Assembly: GCA_002332905.1 (NCBI GenBank)
Contig: DDAM01000040.1
Span: forward strand, 88,088-152,087
Reading direction: 5' to 3'
Length of the DNA stretch: 64,000 bases
Origin: Firmicutes bacterium UBA2058
GTDB lineage: Bacteria > Bacillota > Clostridia > Tissierellales > Sedimentibacteraceae
In this document: positions 1 to 9,184 of the stretch, in pieces
Numbering within the stretch: the stretch's first letter is position 1
How the letters are laid out: every line of letters begins with the position of its first letter
Program-made: the position numbers and the translations under genes
Notes under the pieces: model-generated
What the model was told of the DNA's origin: nothing
What the model saw: only the letters and a program-made list of their open reading frames with translations
The model's database searches: none

Positions 1-156
1 GTTGTAACACATGAAATGGAGTTTGCTAAGGAAGTATCTGACAGGGTTGTATTTATGGATAACGGAGTAATCGAAGAACAAGGCAATCCAGAAGAAATTT
101 TTAATTCACCAAAGCAAGAAAGAACAAGAAAGTTTTTAGAAAGAACTCTAAAATAA
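1..156 (+). CDS. Amino-acid ABC transporter ATP-binding protein, C-terminal fragment
   Basis: The frame is open from the left edge and gives the last 51 residues of an ATPase. It begins VVTHEMEFAKEVSDRVVFM, which is the H-loop histidine and following strand of polar amino-acid importers (GlnQ/HisP type), and goes on through a 'DNGVIEEQGNPEEIF' segment typical of that family. The rest of the gene and its permease partners lie to the left of the window. The substrate cannot be read from this fragment. The stop TAA directly abuts a structured repeat element. Confidence 0.9.
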   Translation, partial: VVTHEMEFAKEVSDRVVFMDNGVIEEQGNPEEIFNSPKQERTRKFLERTLK

Positions 157-436
157 AAATTTAACCAAGTAAGCTTAGTAGATAAATAATTACTTCGAAA
201 TACTTTTGTCATAAGTCTAAAGGAAGCAATGCAAATAAAAAATGTTTCTGCTTATATAATTCAGTATCCCTAGATTTTTATTAGGAGGGAAACCTCATTA
301 AGTTACATAAACATTTTTATCAACTTCGCTATTAATAGCAACTGATAACCAAAGAAAAATAAAAGGATTTTTCTTTGGTTATCTGAGTTTATGGCAGATC
401 TATCTACTATACTATCTAATAGGCAATTCTTGTTTT
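157..436 (+). repeat. Structured 3'-UTR repeat, copy 1
   Basis: This fills most of the gap after the ABC ATPase stop. It shares landmarks with three other copies in the window: a start of type AATTTAACCAAGTAAGCTTAG, TACTTCGAAATACTT, TGTTTCTG, CTCATTAAGTTACATAAAC, CTTCGCTATTAATAGCAAC and a late ATGGCAGATCTA. A 17-bp perfect inverted repeat (344-360 with 367-383, six-base loop) matches a hairpin at the same place in the other copies. A longer stem joins the ATAAAAAATGTTT arm near 235 to the AAACATTTTTAT arm near 310. Boundaries are approximate. From 437 to 524 I see only AT-rich sequence. Confidence 0.8.
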
Positions 437-524
437 ACTATATTATAAATTTTTCTACTATTTACGCTAGATATAATATAATCCTAATATTCTTATTTGT
501 CTAATTTCAGTTTTTCTTCGAGTA

Positions 525-1733
525 TTACTCAAAATACGATACATACTCAACTTCATTAGATAGTGAATCATCTGGAAATTCAATTTTAAACAAATCAATA
601 AAGTAATCATCTGTCATACTGGCAATATAATCCACTACAATATCATCCTCGTCAGTAATAATGTAACGCTGTGAATTTCTATAACAATTACCTAATATTT
701 TATGATTTAGATGATGCTTAAAAATTGGAGAATCATAATTTTTTTTGATTAAGTCTTTTCTCATTTTTTCATAGATTTTTTTCATCATAGGTTTTATAAT
801 ATTATAGTATGGCTCAGTAACTGTTTTACAGTTATAAATAATTTCATAATTTTCATCTTTTATTTTTTCTAATTCACAATATACTTCTTCATCAATTTTC
901 AGATATGGTTTTCCAATGCTGTTTCTTACAATATTTATAATTAAATTGTTAATAATACTTGTATTTGTTTTTCCTAATAATTCGTTTTTATCAAACTTAT
1001 TCATATTACATAGATTAGCCTTTGACGCATCTTGCCTATCTTTCCCAATATAGGCAATCATATCACTAATTCTTACTACACAACCTTCTAATGTAGAAGG
1101 CCTTAAAGTGTTAATATACTCTTTTTCCATATAACATTTTTCAAACATTTCCATAAATTCATCAAATGTATTTATTTTATTTGGTCTATATTCATGAAAT
1201 GCTTTTTCACCACAATGACATAAAATACCATCATAAGTCTGCAATGTTAAATTTGAATTTGTCACAAACATTAAATTTCTCACACTATGCACATTGTGAT
1301 TAAATATTTTTCCTTTATGTTCACAATATATATCACTTAAAAAACTTTCCCCTTTATGCCCAAATGGAGTATGACCTATATCATGACCTAATGCAATAGC
1401 TTCGATTAAATCCAAGTTTAGATTTAATGCTTGTCCTATTATTTTTGATATTCTTGCAACTAATTGAACATGTAACGCCCTTCTCGTAATATCATCATTT
1501 TTGTAAAAAGAAAAGACTTGAGTTTTATCAACATATCTGTTGTATAGTGCATTATGCAATATCTTATCAATATCTATTTCAAACTCTGTTCTTAACAAGT
1601 CCTCTTTTTTATATTTTGTTTTTCTAATTGCATTAAAATTATGAGTTGCATATTCACTAAGTCTATTATCCTTTTCATTAAGAATACTATCTAAATACTC
1701 CCTCTGCCCATTAAAAAAATCAAAGTATCCCAC
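525..1733 (-). CDS. dGTPase-like HD-domain nucleotide hydrolase
   Basis: The protein has about 402 residues and the deoxyguanosine triphosphate triphosphohydrolase pattern: a histidine in ALHVQLVARI, the HD pair in AIALGHDIGHTPFGH (about residue 118) and a later SDMIAYIGKDRQDA aspartate. The family removes triphosphate from dNTPs. Members act in dNTP homeostasis and, in some bacteria, in phage defence by draining dGTP. The start is set at GTG 1733, because AGGAGGG at 1741-1748 lies eight bases ahead; the upstream TTG at 1775 has no such site. It is the last gene of a minus-strand run behind an AAA ATPase and a RloB-like gene with an 87-129 bp gap, so a defence role is inferred from context. 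Confidence 0.8.
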   Translation of the reverse strand: MGYFDFFNGQREYLDSILNEKDNRLSEYATHNFNAIRKTKYKKEDLLRTEFEIDIDKILHNALYNRYVDKTQVFSFYKNDDITRRALHVQLVARISKIIGQALNLNLDLIEAIALGHDIGHTPFGHKGESFLSDIYCEHKGKIFNHNVHSVRNLMFVTNSNLTLQTYDGILCHCGEKAFHEYRPNKINTFDEFMEMFEKCYMEKEYINTLRPSTLEGCVVRISDMIAYIGKDRQDASKANLCNMNKFDKNELLGKTNTSIINNLIINIVRNSIGKPYLKIDEEVYCELEKIKDENYEIIYNCKTVTEPYYNIIKPMMKKIYEKMRKDLIKKNYDSPIFKHHLNHKILGNCYRNSQRYIITDEDDIVVDYIASMTDDYFIDLFKIEFPDDSLSNEVEYVSYFE

Positions 1734-1740
1734 TATAGTT

Positions 1741-1748
1741 TCCCTCCT
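1741..1748 (-). promoter_or_regulatory. Ribosome-binding site fixing the dGTPase GTG start
   Basis: On the minus strand this reads AGGAGGGA, followed by seven bases and GTG. It lies inside the reading frame that a longer TTG-initiated product would use, so it argues for the shorter protein. Confidence 0.7.
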
Positions 1749-1862
1749 AAAAATACCATTTAACCTATTTAGCAATTGTGAATTTAAAGCCGCAAATTCA
1801 AATAATACAATAATAAGTAATTTAATATTCTAACTAATGTGAATTCGATTATATATTGCTAT

Positions 1863-2810
1863 TTAGTTCATCATTCCTTTAATTAACAGTCCTATATTAC
1901 TTCCAACTTCATTTTCTAATTGTTTTTCATCTTCGCAAAATGCTTTTTCGTTATTAATGGCTTTATCTATTTTTAAAACTAATTTTTCAACATGATATGA
2001 ACTTTTACTGTATCCAGAAAAAATTTTACGTAATTCATATTCTGCATATCTACATTTACTGGTAACCTTAATATTATCCAATAATTTGTCTTTGTCTAAT
2101 TTATGTACCTCATCAAAGTGTAGCAATAACCAAAATTCAAAACAAGGATTTGTAATGTAAAATCCAAAGCCATTTTCTTTACATTTGCTTAAAACATATT
2201 CATATTGATTATTATTAGAATGTGACACAAAGCTATCTCTGTCACGGTCTACAATTAAGCATATTTTATCAATATCTTCATCATAAAGGATTCCGCTTGC
2301 TTTAATAATATCTGAAATATCTACTACAATATTGACTAAATTTCTTTCCTCATTAAAGTATTGTATAATTTCATTACCTACTTTTTGAATATCTACAACC
2401 TTTGAATCTAATTTTTGACCTAGCTTTTCTTCGCATATCCAAACAAGAAGTTTCCAAACATTTTTAGCTTGAGATTTGCTGCTTGAAATAATTTTTTCAT
2501 CATAAAAATAATCCATAAATCTATTTAAAAAAGTTTCATATGAAATGCAACTAGTTTTTTCTTCTTCAATATTTAAAATAATTCTATCCAGAATTTTTTT
2601 AGGATTACTCCAATTATTTTCACTATAGCTTCGAATTAAGGGAATTAGCTCAATAATCGGATTTATTCCTATTGTGTTTTTCATACTATTTATAGCATCG
2701 AAATACTTTACTTCTGTAGATGTTCCCTCATATACAAGAAAATATTTTCTTTTCGATTCATCAGATGTCTTAGTTATTGTTCGTTCTGCAAATGTTCTTT
2801 TCTCCCTCAT
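1863..2810 (-). CDS. RloB-like TOPRIM protein (AbiLii type)
   Basis: This 315-residue protein shows the RloB layout: an EGTSTE motif (residues 28-33) after a hydrophobic strand, a DRDRD acidic motif at 188-192 and the family hallmark NPCFEFWLLLHF at about 222-233. The first two resemble the glutamate and DxD motifs of TOPRIM-fold nucleases. RloB partners with an AAA ATPase in the AbiL abortive-infection system of Lactococcus and in many restriction loci. The start ATG has GGAGGAATAACG before it, and this site overlaps the end of the ATPase gene, so the two are probably translationally coupled. Nuclease activity is inference. Confidence 0.8.
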   Translation of the reverse strand: MREKRTFAERTITKTSDESKRKYFLVYEGTSTEVKYFDAINSMKNTIGINPIIELIPLIRSYSENNWSNPKKILDRIILNIEEEKTSCISYETFLNRFMDYFYDEKIISSSKSQAKNVWKLLVWICEEKLGQKLDSKVVDIQKVGNEIIQYFNEERNLVNIVVDISDIIKASGILYDEDIDKICLIVDRDRDSFVSHSNNNQYEYVLSKCKENGFGFYITNPCFEFWLLLHFDEVHKLDKDKLLDNIKVTSKCRYAEYELRKIFSGYSKSSYHVEKLVLKIDKAINNEKAFCEDEKQLENEVGSNIGLLIKGMMN

Positions 2811-2813
2811 TCG

Positions 2814-4202
2814 TTATTCCTCCTTTATCGGAAATACTGTGCTGAAAATCGGAACACCTCCATATCGCCCCTCTAAGTACGCTTTATCTATTTTTTTATC
2901 AAATCGTGCGTTATATTCTTCCAAAGAGTAAATATCACTCTCTCCAGAGTTCTTTTTATCTACAAACCAAATTTCATCTCTTCTAAGCAAGTCAAAATCC
3001 ATCAATCTTGATTCATGAGTAGTAACAATCAATTGAATATTTCTTTCTGATGCTAATTGCAAAAAAGTCTCAATGAATTTGTAGGTCAAGCTTGGGTGTA
3101 AACATCTATCCAATTCATCGATTACATATGTTTTTTCACTTTCAGATATTAAAATTTCCAGTAGGTCTAAAATCCTTATTGTTCCATCTGATTCTTCACC
3201 AAGACTAAATAATATATCCTTATTTTCATGCGTAAATTGAATTGTTTGACATAAAGGAATTAACGAATCCCTATCCATTTCTATAGTAAAAAAGTCACTA
3301 TCACTCCTTATAAATCTTCCTATTTTTTTAAGATTTTTATCATTTTTTAACTTTACTCTTTCATCTTCTAAGTTAGTAATTAATTTATCAGTATATGCTT
3401 TAGGAAGAGAATTGATGACTTTTTCAAAAGGAACATCTACTAGTTCAAAATTAGTAATACCTGTACCAAAAGCCGAAATAATTCTACATACTTCTTCTAT
3501 ATTTTCTGTATTTGACATATAAGAATAATCTGAAATAGGTGCATCAGGAAAATTTATATCCAAGCTATCTCTTATCCATAAATATACATTCTTTAAAATA
3601 ACAGCATCCTTATTTTCATTATAAAAATCTTTCTTATTATGATTCATTAAGTTTAAAAATAATACATTATTATCATTTTTTACATCATCTGCATAAACAC
3701 GCAAATTTTTAATAAATGGCTTTGATTCAAACTCTTTACTAAAAAAATATTTACCATTTTCAATATCTCTACTAAATATTAATTTACCTTCAATGTTATT
3801 AGGGGTTAACTCCACTAACCATTCTGAAATTATTTTACTGCGATTTAAAACAACCTCAAATCCATAGGCATAATACTTTTCTCCAAGCATTATTTCTATT
3901 TCAAAATAGCTTTCTTTTTCTATATTATCTTGGTTAGTTTTACAATACTTATCAGTGTGTCCTTTTGGAAAGCCACTTAAAACAACATCCCTCATAAAAT
4001 CTATTGCTTTTACAAGATTGGATTTTCCAGATGCATTTGCACCGTAAATGGCTGCAAATTTTAATAATTTTATTTTTTCATTATCATATACATGTTCCTT
4101 TTTACTTCTTACTTTACCCGCTATCATTGAAAATTCTTGAGATTTACCATTATCTCGCTCTGAAAAAGATAAAAAGTTCTTTACATTAAATCTTATCAAC
4201 AT
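2814..4202 (-). CDS. AAA ATPase of RloA/AbiLi type
   Basis: The 462-residue protein starts MLIRFNVKNFLSFSE, the usual beginning of SMC-like AAA_15/AAA_21 defence ATPases. It has a Walker A GANASGKSN at 54-62, a signature-like region LGEESDGTIRILDLL and a Walker B with adjacent histidine, VIDELDRCLHP, near residue 375, then TTHESRLMDFDLL. This head architecture with no long coiled coil is that of RloA, AbiLi and OLD-type ATPases. A TOPRIM partner is encoded three bases downstream. ATG follows GGGAGGGAATTTTT. The likely role is sensing or powering a nuclease effector in phage defence. Confidence 0.82.
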   Translation of the reverse strand: MLIRFNVKNFLSFSERDNGKSQEFSMIAGKVRSKKEHVYDNEKIKLLKFAAIYGANASGKSNLVKAIDFMRDVVLSGFPKGHTDKYCKTNQDNIEKESYFEIEIMLGEKYYAYGFEVVLNRSKIISEWLVELTPNNIEGKLIFSRDIENGKYFFSKEFESKPFIKNLRVYADDVKNDNNVLFLNLMNHNKKDFYNENKDAVILKNVYLWIRDSLDINFPDAPISDYSYMSNTENIEEVCRIISAFGTGITNFELVDVPFEKVINSLPKAYTDKLITNLEDERVKLKNDKNLKKIGRFIRSDSDFFTIEMDRDSLIPLCQTIQFTHENKDILFSLGEESDGTIRILDLLEILISESEKTYVIDELDRCLHPSLTYKFIETFLQLASERNIQLIVTTHESRLMDFDLLRRDEIWFVDKKNSGESDIYSLEEYNARFDKKIDKAYLEGRYGGVPIFSTVFPIKEE

Positions 4203-4225
4203 AAAAATTCCCTCCCATTCATTTT

Positions 4226-4254
4226 ATATTATGTGATTTTTTCACTTTTGTCAA
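4226..4254 (-). promoter_or_regulatory. Sigma-A promoter of the defence operon
   Basis: On the minus strand TTGACA (4254-4249), a 17-bp spacer and TAATAT (4231-4226) stand just ahead of the GGGAGGG ribosome site of the AAA ATPase. The spacer holds GTGA-TTTTTT-CAC on the plus strand, a small dyad that could bind a repressor. This is the only convincing promoter for the three-gene run. Confidence 0.65.
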
Positions 4255-4412
4255 TAACTTACATGATATTATATTCAAATATTTTTTGTTTTATACTTTT
4301 TTTTCGTTTAGTTATTACTCTGATTTAAATATTGAATCTTATATTTATATAAATAGCTAATAGATGAAATATATTACATAATACTGCATTTATTAGCTAT
4401 AATTAGACTAAT

Positions 4413-5060
4413 TTATTCATCTTTACCCAAAAACATTTCAATAATTTCTGCTAGCTTTGATTTTAGCTTAATATTTGAATATCCTCTATTTGTTTTTATT
4501 AACTGTATTTCTTCTTCTGTTAGAACTTCTTTTAATTTTTCTTCTACATTTATGTCAAAGACTGCTAGCTCTGTATCCTTTCCGAAATCTGTAAAGCATA
4601 ACGGCGGAAACATAACACACCACCAGTTTTTTCCATTCGCTTCTCCTATTTCAATTCTTACAGCATCATAATCTCCGCTTGGCAAAGCAAAATCATCATA
4701 TTCTCTAATTGGAAACTTATAGTTGCCATAAAAGACCTCTACATTATAGTAATAACCTTCGTCATACACTGTTTGTTGAGCTATAGTTTTTATTTCATTT
4801 AGATTTTTAAGTATAAGCGTTTCACTTTCTTGTTTGCTTGAAATATTGTTAAATCTTTTATTAAAGTTATTTAGTATGTTATTTCTCACCTTTAGCTTTA
4901 ATTCTTGATCCTGTAGTGTATCAGAATTTGCTAGTATATGTAATCTGATTATTTTATTTTCTAGCTGTATAATTTCAAAATATGATTCAAATGCATATGC
5001 TATAGCTAAAGCAATAAAAAGCAATAAAGCTACTGAAATAACTTTATTTTTGTATTTCAT
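4413..5060 (-). CDS. spoIIR: Stage II sporulation protein R
   Basis: The 215-residue protein has one N-terminal hydrophobic segment (about 9-25) and the SpoIIR signature IIRLHILANSDTLQDQELKLKVR, followed by the conserved region ending in WWCVMFPPLCF. SpoIIR is made in the forespore under sigma-F, is exported, and triggers SpoIIGA to process pro-sigma-E in the mother cell. Length and motif order fit the family. It lies 32 bp behind gerC on the same strand, so it may be read with the germination operon or from its own sigma-F promoter, which I could not identify. Confidence 0.93.
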   Translation of the reverse strand: MKYKNKVISVALLLFIALAIAYAFESYFEIIQLENKIIRLHILANSDTLQDQELKLKVRNNILNNFNKRFNNISSKQESETLILKNLNEIKTIAQQTVYDEGYYYNVEVFYGNYKFPIREYDDFALPSGDYDAVRIEIGEANGKNWWCVMFPPLCFTDFGKDTELAVFDINVEEKLKEVLTEEEIQLIKTNRGYSNIKLKSKLAEIIEMFLGKDE

Positions 5061-5092
5061 AAATTTTTTTTAACCTTTCTCCATATGTTAGT

Positions 5093-6205
5093 TTATTTAA
5101 CCATACCACTGTTATTTATTTTTATATTATAATTTACAACAATATTGGCATTTTCAAAAATCTCATCGTATTTATCTTTAATTTTTTCATAGTCAGTTTT
5201 TTTATACTTCATTAAATCCTCTTTTACTTCCAACATATCCATTTTATAATTTTTCTGCATTTTATATATTAGATTATTTGTATGATTATTTACTTTAATA
5301 TTCACTTCATTGCTTAATCTCCTTATAAAATCTTTATCTGAAGTATTAACCTTTGTCATATCATAGGCAGTAACATTACATGAAACAGTTACATAATATG
5401 TGACATTTAATTTTTCATCTTTCAAATCTATCTTTTGAGAAACAACTACATCTTCAACTGTTAAAGTAACTGGCATTCCATCAATAAACACACTTAATTC
5501 AGTCATTCCTGACGCTTCTCCCTTTGTAAGCAAGGATAGAAATCTATTTTCTACGTGATCTATATAACCTATAAGCTTATAATCTTTTATTACAGCAGCC
5601 CCATCTATAGCAACTCTATCTTCTTTTACCTCAACAGATGGAATTAATGCATTTCCAAAGCCTTGCAAATATAAGGCAGCTTCATCAAAGCTATAGGTTG
5701 ACTGAATGCTTAGTTTTTTAAGCTTAATCAAGAATTCACTTATATATCTACCTATTAGCGGATTATCTTTTATTTCATAATTTATAATGTCAGAAGCCTT
5801 GCTTTTAGCTACTACTAATTTAACTTTACGATTAATTTGCGGAGAGCGCTCAATCTCATCAAACAGCATTTTAATGCTATCAGGATTTTTAGCAACATCC
5901 TCCCCAAGTACAATAACCTGCATTAAACTATCAGATATAATTTTTTCAGTACTAAATATATTATTATAATAAAAGTCAGTTAAGTTATCAGAATTCTGAG
6001 ACGTAACATATCTTTTATTCTCCGAACCAGTACTAATAATTGGAACTTCTGCTGTGAAAGTATATTCACTGTCATGCTTTTCGCTTTTATCAATTCCAAC
6101 TGCAAATATATATTCTCTTTTATTTATCTCTACACCATCTTTATTTGAACAGCCTGTGATAAAAAGTGTTAATATTAGAATAAGAACTATATATTTATAC
6201 TTCAT
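5093..6205 (-). CDS. Spore germination lipoprotein, Ger(x)C family
   Basis: The 370-residue protein begins with a lipoprotein signal peptide ending in the lipobox FITGC (Cys 19), then GVEINKREYIFAVGIDKS, the usual opening of mature GerAC/GerBC proteins. GerC subunits sit on the outer face of the spore inner membrane and work with GerA and GerB to sense germinants. ATG is preceded by AGGAGTAAAGCAA. Its first 11 bp overlap the end of gerB, which supports a single operon. Confidence 0.93.
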   Translation of the reverse strand: MKYKYIVLILILTLFITGCSNKDGVEINKREYIFAVGIDKSEKHDSEYTFTAEVPIISTGSENKRYVTSQNSDNLTDFYYNNIFSTEKIISDSLMQVIVLGEDVAKNPDSIKMLFDEIERSPQINRKVKLVVAKSKASDIINYEIKDNPLIGRYISEFLIKLKKLSIQSTYSFDEAALYLQGFGNALIPSVEVKEDRVAIDGAAVIKDYKLIGYIDHVENRFLSLLTKGEASGMTELSVFIDGMPVTLTVEDVVVSQKIDLKDEKLNVTYYVTVSCNVTAYDMTKVNTSDKDFIRRLSNEVNIKVNNHTNNLIYKMQKNYKMDMLEVKEDLMKYKKTDYEKIKDKYDEIFENANIVVNYNIKINNSGMVK

Positions 6206-7283
6206 TTGCTTTACTCCTTTTTTTATCTATAACTATTAATAGCAATATTATTAAAAGATTGACTATTAAAAAAACATATATAGGTATTTTTATATATTTA
6301 ATAACGATATTTATTCCCGGCAGAAGACATGCTATTATATAAATAATAGGTGTTTGAATAAAAATAAAATATCCATTATCTACAGTTCTCAACGTCTTTT
6401 GTAATGACAGGTCAGTAAAATATAGTATTATTGATAAACAAACAAATGCGCATATTATATTAAGTGATATGCCAACTGCTTCAGTATTTTCTAAAAATGT
6501 ACCGGGTACACTAAAAAATTTTAGTATTGTTATAAAAGGCCATAAAAGTCTTTTTGCTTCGCCTACTCCAAATTTAATTATCATTAGAAAAAAACATAAT
6601 ATATATATAAGACTGCTGAATATAAGAAATTTTCTGTTTTCATTCATATTCTTTTTTTGTTCTTTTACATAGGGGTTTGAAAATAGAAGTATAGTAAATC
6701 CAAAAAATCCTACTAATGCATACGGTACACCCATTAAAACCCCTTTAAAATCGAGGGGGAAAATCGGCAAAATATTGTTAAAATCAGAGTATAGAGTAGA
6801 AAATATTGTAACAATAAGCAAAGGTATTAGTGCTATGATTACAGTTATATGTGCTATTTGCGCTATTGTGTGAATACCTTTTTGTGTCGCATATGATGAA
6901 GTAAGCAGGATTATTAATATTATTACGTTATTGGGAGTTCTAAAAAGCATAAACATATTTATTTGCTCAGAAAAATCCTTTAAAAGAATGCTGCTTGCAA
7001 GTATAAAAAATGAAATATAAAAAGTGCCTATTACCTTTACCATAAACTTTGGCATATAGTCTGCACAAATATCAAGTAATGTTTTATCTGGATGATTTGC
7101 TTGTAGCCTAATTATTGGCTTAGTAAATAGTAAAGCTATACCTAATGCAACAACTATACTTACCCATGCTGTTGGTCCATCTGTACAGGTAACTAGAACT
7201 GGTAATAGCATTATTTGATATATAAACGATGATAAAATCAGCATAGATGTGTTTTGATATGCTGTTATTTTTGTAGTAAACAT
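6195..7283 (-). CDS. Spore germination permease, GerB family
   Basis: This 362-residue protein is almost entirely hydrophobic, with about ten predicted membrane segments and the amino-acid permease-like fold of the GerAB family (endospore germination permease). GerB subunits bind the small-molecule germinant within the membrane. The start has TAAGGAGGACAA ahead. It lies 24 bp after gerA and overlaps gerC, a gerA-gerB-gerC order as in Bacillus gerA operons. The germinant cannot be deduced. Confidence 0.92.
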   Translation of the reverse strand: MFTTKITAYQNTSMLILSSFIYQIMLLPVLVTCTDGPTAWVSIVVALGIALLFTKPIIRLQANHPDKTLLDICADYMPKFMVKVIGTFYISFFILASSILLKDFSEQINMFMLFRTPNNVIILIILLTSSYATQKGIHTIAQIAHITVIIALIPLLIVTIFSTLYSDFNNILPIFPLDFKGVLMGVPYALVGFFGFTILLFSNPYVKEQKKNMNENRKFLIFSSLIYILCFFLMIIKFGVGEAKRLLWPFITILKFFSVPGTFLENTEAVGISLNIICAFVCLSIILYFTDLSLQKTLRTVDNGYFIFIQTPIIYIIACLLPGINIVIKYIKIPIYVFLIVNLLIILLLIVIDKKRSKANEV

Positions 7284-7307
7284 TTGTCCTCCTTATTTGA
7301 AATTTAT

Positions 7308-8798
7308 TTATTTTTTTCTACGTAAATATTCTGGCTTATGCACCATATTCTTTATCCTATGTCTTATGATAGTATCCATTAAGTCTGGTTTATTCTCAAC
7401 AAAGCTAGAAAACGGAGTCATATATGGTATTCCCATGCTTTTTAATGCACATAAATGTGTTAATAATATACATATACCGAGGGATACACCAAACAGTCCC
7501 AGCGTTGCAGCAAGTATAATAAAAGCAAAGCGAAGCATTCTTAGTGAAGTTGAAAAATTATAGCTTGGTATAGCAAATGATGATATAGTAGTTAGTGCTA
7601 CAATAATAATTACTAATGGTGAAATAAGACCTGCTTCTACTGAAGCTTGACCAATAACTAAACCGCCTACAATACCTATAGTCGAACCAATAGGCCCAAC
7701 AATTCTCATACCTGCTTCTCTTATAAGCTCCATAGTAATTTCAATTAAGCTCGCCTCAAACCACGCAGGAAATGGCACCTTTGCTCTTGAGGCTGCAACG
7801 TATAGTGCAAGACCTGTAGGCAGCATATTGGGGTGAAATGTAGTAATTGCTACGTACAGAGCTGGCAATAATATTGTTATTGGCAATGCTAGGTATCTAA
7901 CTATTCTTATCATACTTGCAGAAAGCCATCTTTCGTAATAATCCTCAGATGATTGCATAAATACAGTCATTATAGCTGGCACCATAAGTACTTGAGGCGT
8001 ATTATCAACCCCTATTACAACTCTGCCTTCATATATAGCTGAAGCAGCTGCATCTGGCCTTTGCGTATTTTCAACTTGTGGAAATGGCGAATAATTATCA
8101 TCTTCAATTAGCTCCTCAATATAGGAGCTTTCAAGTATTGCTTCTATATTAATTTTAGATAACCTTTTTTGTAATTCTTCTAATACCTGTCTGTTTACTC
8201 TATCATCCAAATACATTAAGGCAATATCTGTTTTAGATTTAGTACCTATCTGCATATATTTAACTTTTAGCTTAGGATCCTTTATTCTTCTTCTAATTAA
8301 TGTAATATTAACTTTAAGAGTTTCATTAAATCCGTCTCTTGGCCCTCTTAGCAGTGTTTCAGCAACTGGCTCTGAAATACTTCTCATTGGCCATCCACGA
8401 GAAGAAATCATAATGGCCTTTGTACTGCCATCTATAAACAGCATTGTTTCGCCAGATAGAATTTTATTAACAGCTGTACTAATATTATCAACTGAACTTA
8501 TTTCAGATGTTGCAATACTTGTTAAGCTAGCTATTCTATCTAATTCTTGTGCTGTATTTTTTTCAAAATTATTTAAATCAAAAAATTCCATTAATGTCTC
8601 AATAGCGAATTGACTGACAGCTTCTTTAGTTGTCATTCCATCAACATAAACAAGACACATTTTTATCTTTTGTTTCTTTCCGCATTCAATTGTTCTGTAA
8701 ATAATATCATCTGCGTCCTTTAATATTTCTTTTAAAGCTAAAATTGTTTGACTTAACTTACTATTTATATCTTTAATTGTATTTTTGTTATTATCCAT
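7308..8798 (-). CDS. Spore germination protein, GerA family
   Basis: The 496-residue protein has a soluble N-terminal half of about 290 residues (CLVYVDGMTTKEAV, GETMLFIDGSTKAIMIS, PVAETLLRGPRDGFNETL are GerA landmarks) and a C-terminal half with about five membrane segments including the FPAWFEASLIEITMELIREA stretch. GerA subunits form oligomeric receptors that release ions when germinant binds. ATG follows TTAGGGGGTCAA. It is the second gene of a minus-strand operon led by a small membrane protein. Confidence 0.95.
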   Translation of the reverse strand: MDNNKNTIKDINSKLSQTILALKEILKDADDIIYRTIECGKKQKIKMCLVYVDGMTTKEAVSQFAIETLMEFFDLNNFEKNTAQELDRIASLTSIATSEISSVDNISTAVNKILSGETMLFIDGSTKAIMISSRGWPMRSISEPVAETLLRGPRDGFNETLKVNITLIRRRIKDPKLKVKYMQIGTKSKTDIALMYLDDRVNRQVLEELQKRLSKINIEAILESSYIEELIEDDNYSPFPQVENTQRPDAAASAIYEGRVVIGVDNTPQVLMVPAIMTVFMQSSEDYYERWLSASMIRIVRYLALPITILLPALYVAITTFHPNMLPTGLALYVAASRAKVPFPAWFEASLIEITMELIREAGMRIVGPIGSTIGIVGGLVIGQASVEAGLISPLVIIIVALTTISSFAIPSYNFSTSLRMLRFAFIILAATLGLFGVSLGICILLTHLCALKSMGIPYMTPFSSFVENKPDLMDTIIRHRIKNMVHKPEYLRRKK

Positions 8799-8811
8799 TT
8801 GACCCCCTAAT

Positions 8812-9015
8812 TTAGTAAATGATTGTTAGTATTAATGCAGCAACAGTGAATAAGCCATAAAATATACCTGTTGCTTTTGCTATTCTATAGTCTTTAAACT
8901 TTCCAGATTGCTTTAACTGCTTACTAGTCCTAAAAATTAAAAAATAGCTTATTATAGCAAATAAAAATATTACACCGTTACTTAATACACTTTTAAGCTC
9001 GTTTAATAAAAACAT
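8812..9015 (-). CDS. Small membrane protein of the ger operon (CLC_0170-like)
   Basis: About 67 residues form two hydrophobic helices (about 8-27 and 44-65) joined by a basic loop RTSKQLKQSGKFKDYRIAKAT. Small two-helix proteins of this kind, named CLC_0170 family in clostridial annotation, head or tail gerA operons. Other gerA operons encode a short D subunit with a similar shape. I chose ATG 9015 because GGAAGGTGTTTT lies directly ahead; an ATG 18 bp further up lacks a site. The gene ends 13 bp before gerA. Assignment to CLC_0170 is from memory of length and pattern. Confidence 0.65.
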   Translation of the reverse strand: MFLLNELKSVLSNGVIFLFAIISYFLIFRTSKQLKQSGKFKDYRIAKATGIFYGLFTVAALILTIIY

Positions 9016-9034
9016 AAAACACCTTCCTTGCAAT

Positions 9035-9125
9035 ATTACAAAGTGTTAGAGACTTACTCTATTACAAAGTAATAGAAGCTGTCTTTACCACAAAGCAACA
9101 GAGATTTACTCTATTACTTAGTAAT
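9035..9125 (-). repeat. 26-bp tandem array of palindromic sites ahead of the ger operon
   Basis: Three and a half degenerate units of exactly 26 bp begin at 9035, 9061, 9087 and 9113. Each starts with a dyad of type ATTAC-N3-GTAAT: ATTACAAAGTGTT, ATTACAAAGTAAT, ACCACAAAGCAAC and ATTACTTAGTAAT. The second is the best, extending to CTATTAC-AAA-GTAATAG. The units end with similar TTACTCT or GTCTTT. The array lies 20-110 bp upstream of the first ger-operon start. Regular spacing of dyads suggests cooperative protein binding, but no regulator can be named. Confidence 0.6.
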
Positions 9126-9184
9126 ATTTACAAATAAAGGTGTTTTTATGCATGAATTGTAAAATTAATTATATTTGATTATAT

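Noticed and set aside
344..383. The 17-bp hairpin after the ABC ATPase as a simple terminator
   Set aside because: No T-run follows on either strand, and the hairpin has counterparts at the same place in the other repeat copies, so it is treated as part of that element.
9035..9125. The 26-bp tandem units as a small CRISPR array
   Set aside because: Units are contiguous and degenerate with no unique spacers, and no cas genes are in the window.
9126..9184. A sigma-G promoter (GCATA near 9148 on the minus strand) for the ger operon
   Set aside because: A GCATA-like -35 is visible but no convincing -10 of type CATNNTA stands at the right distance.
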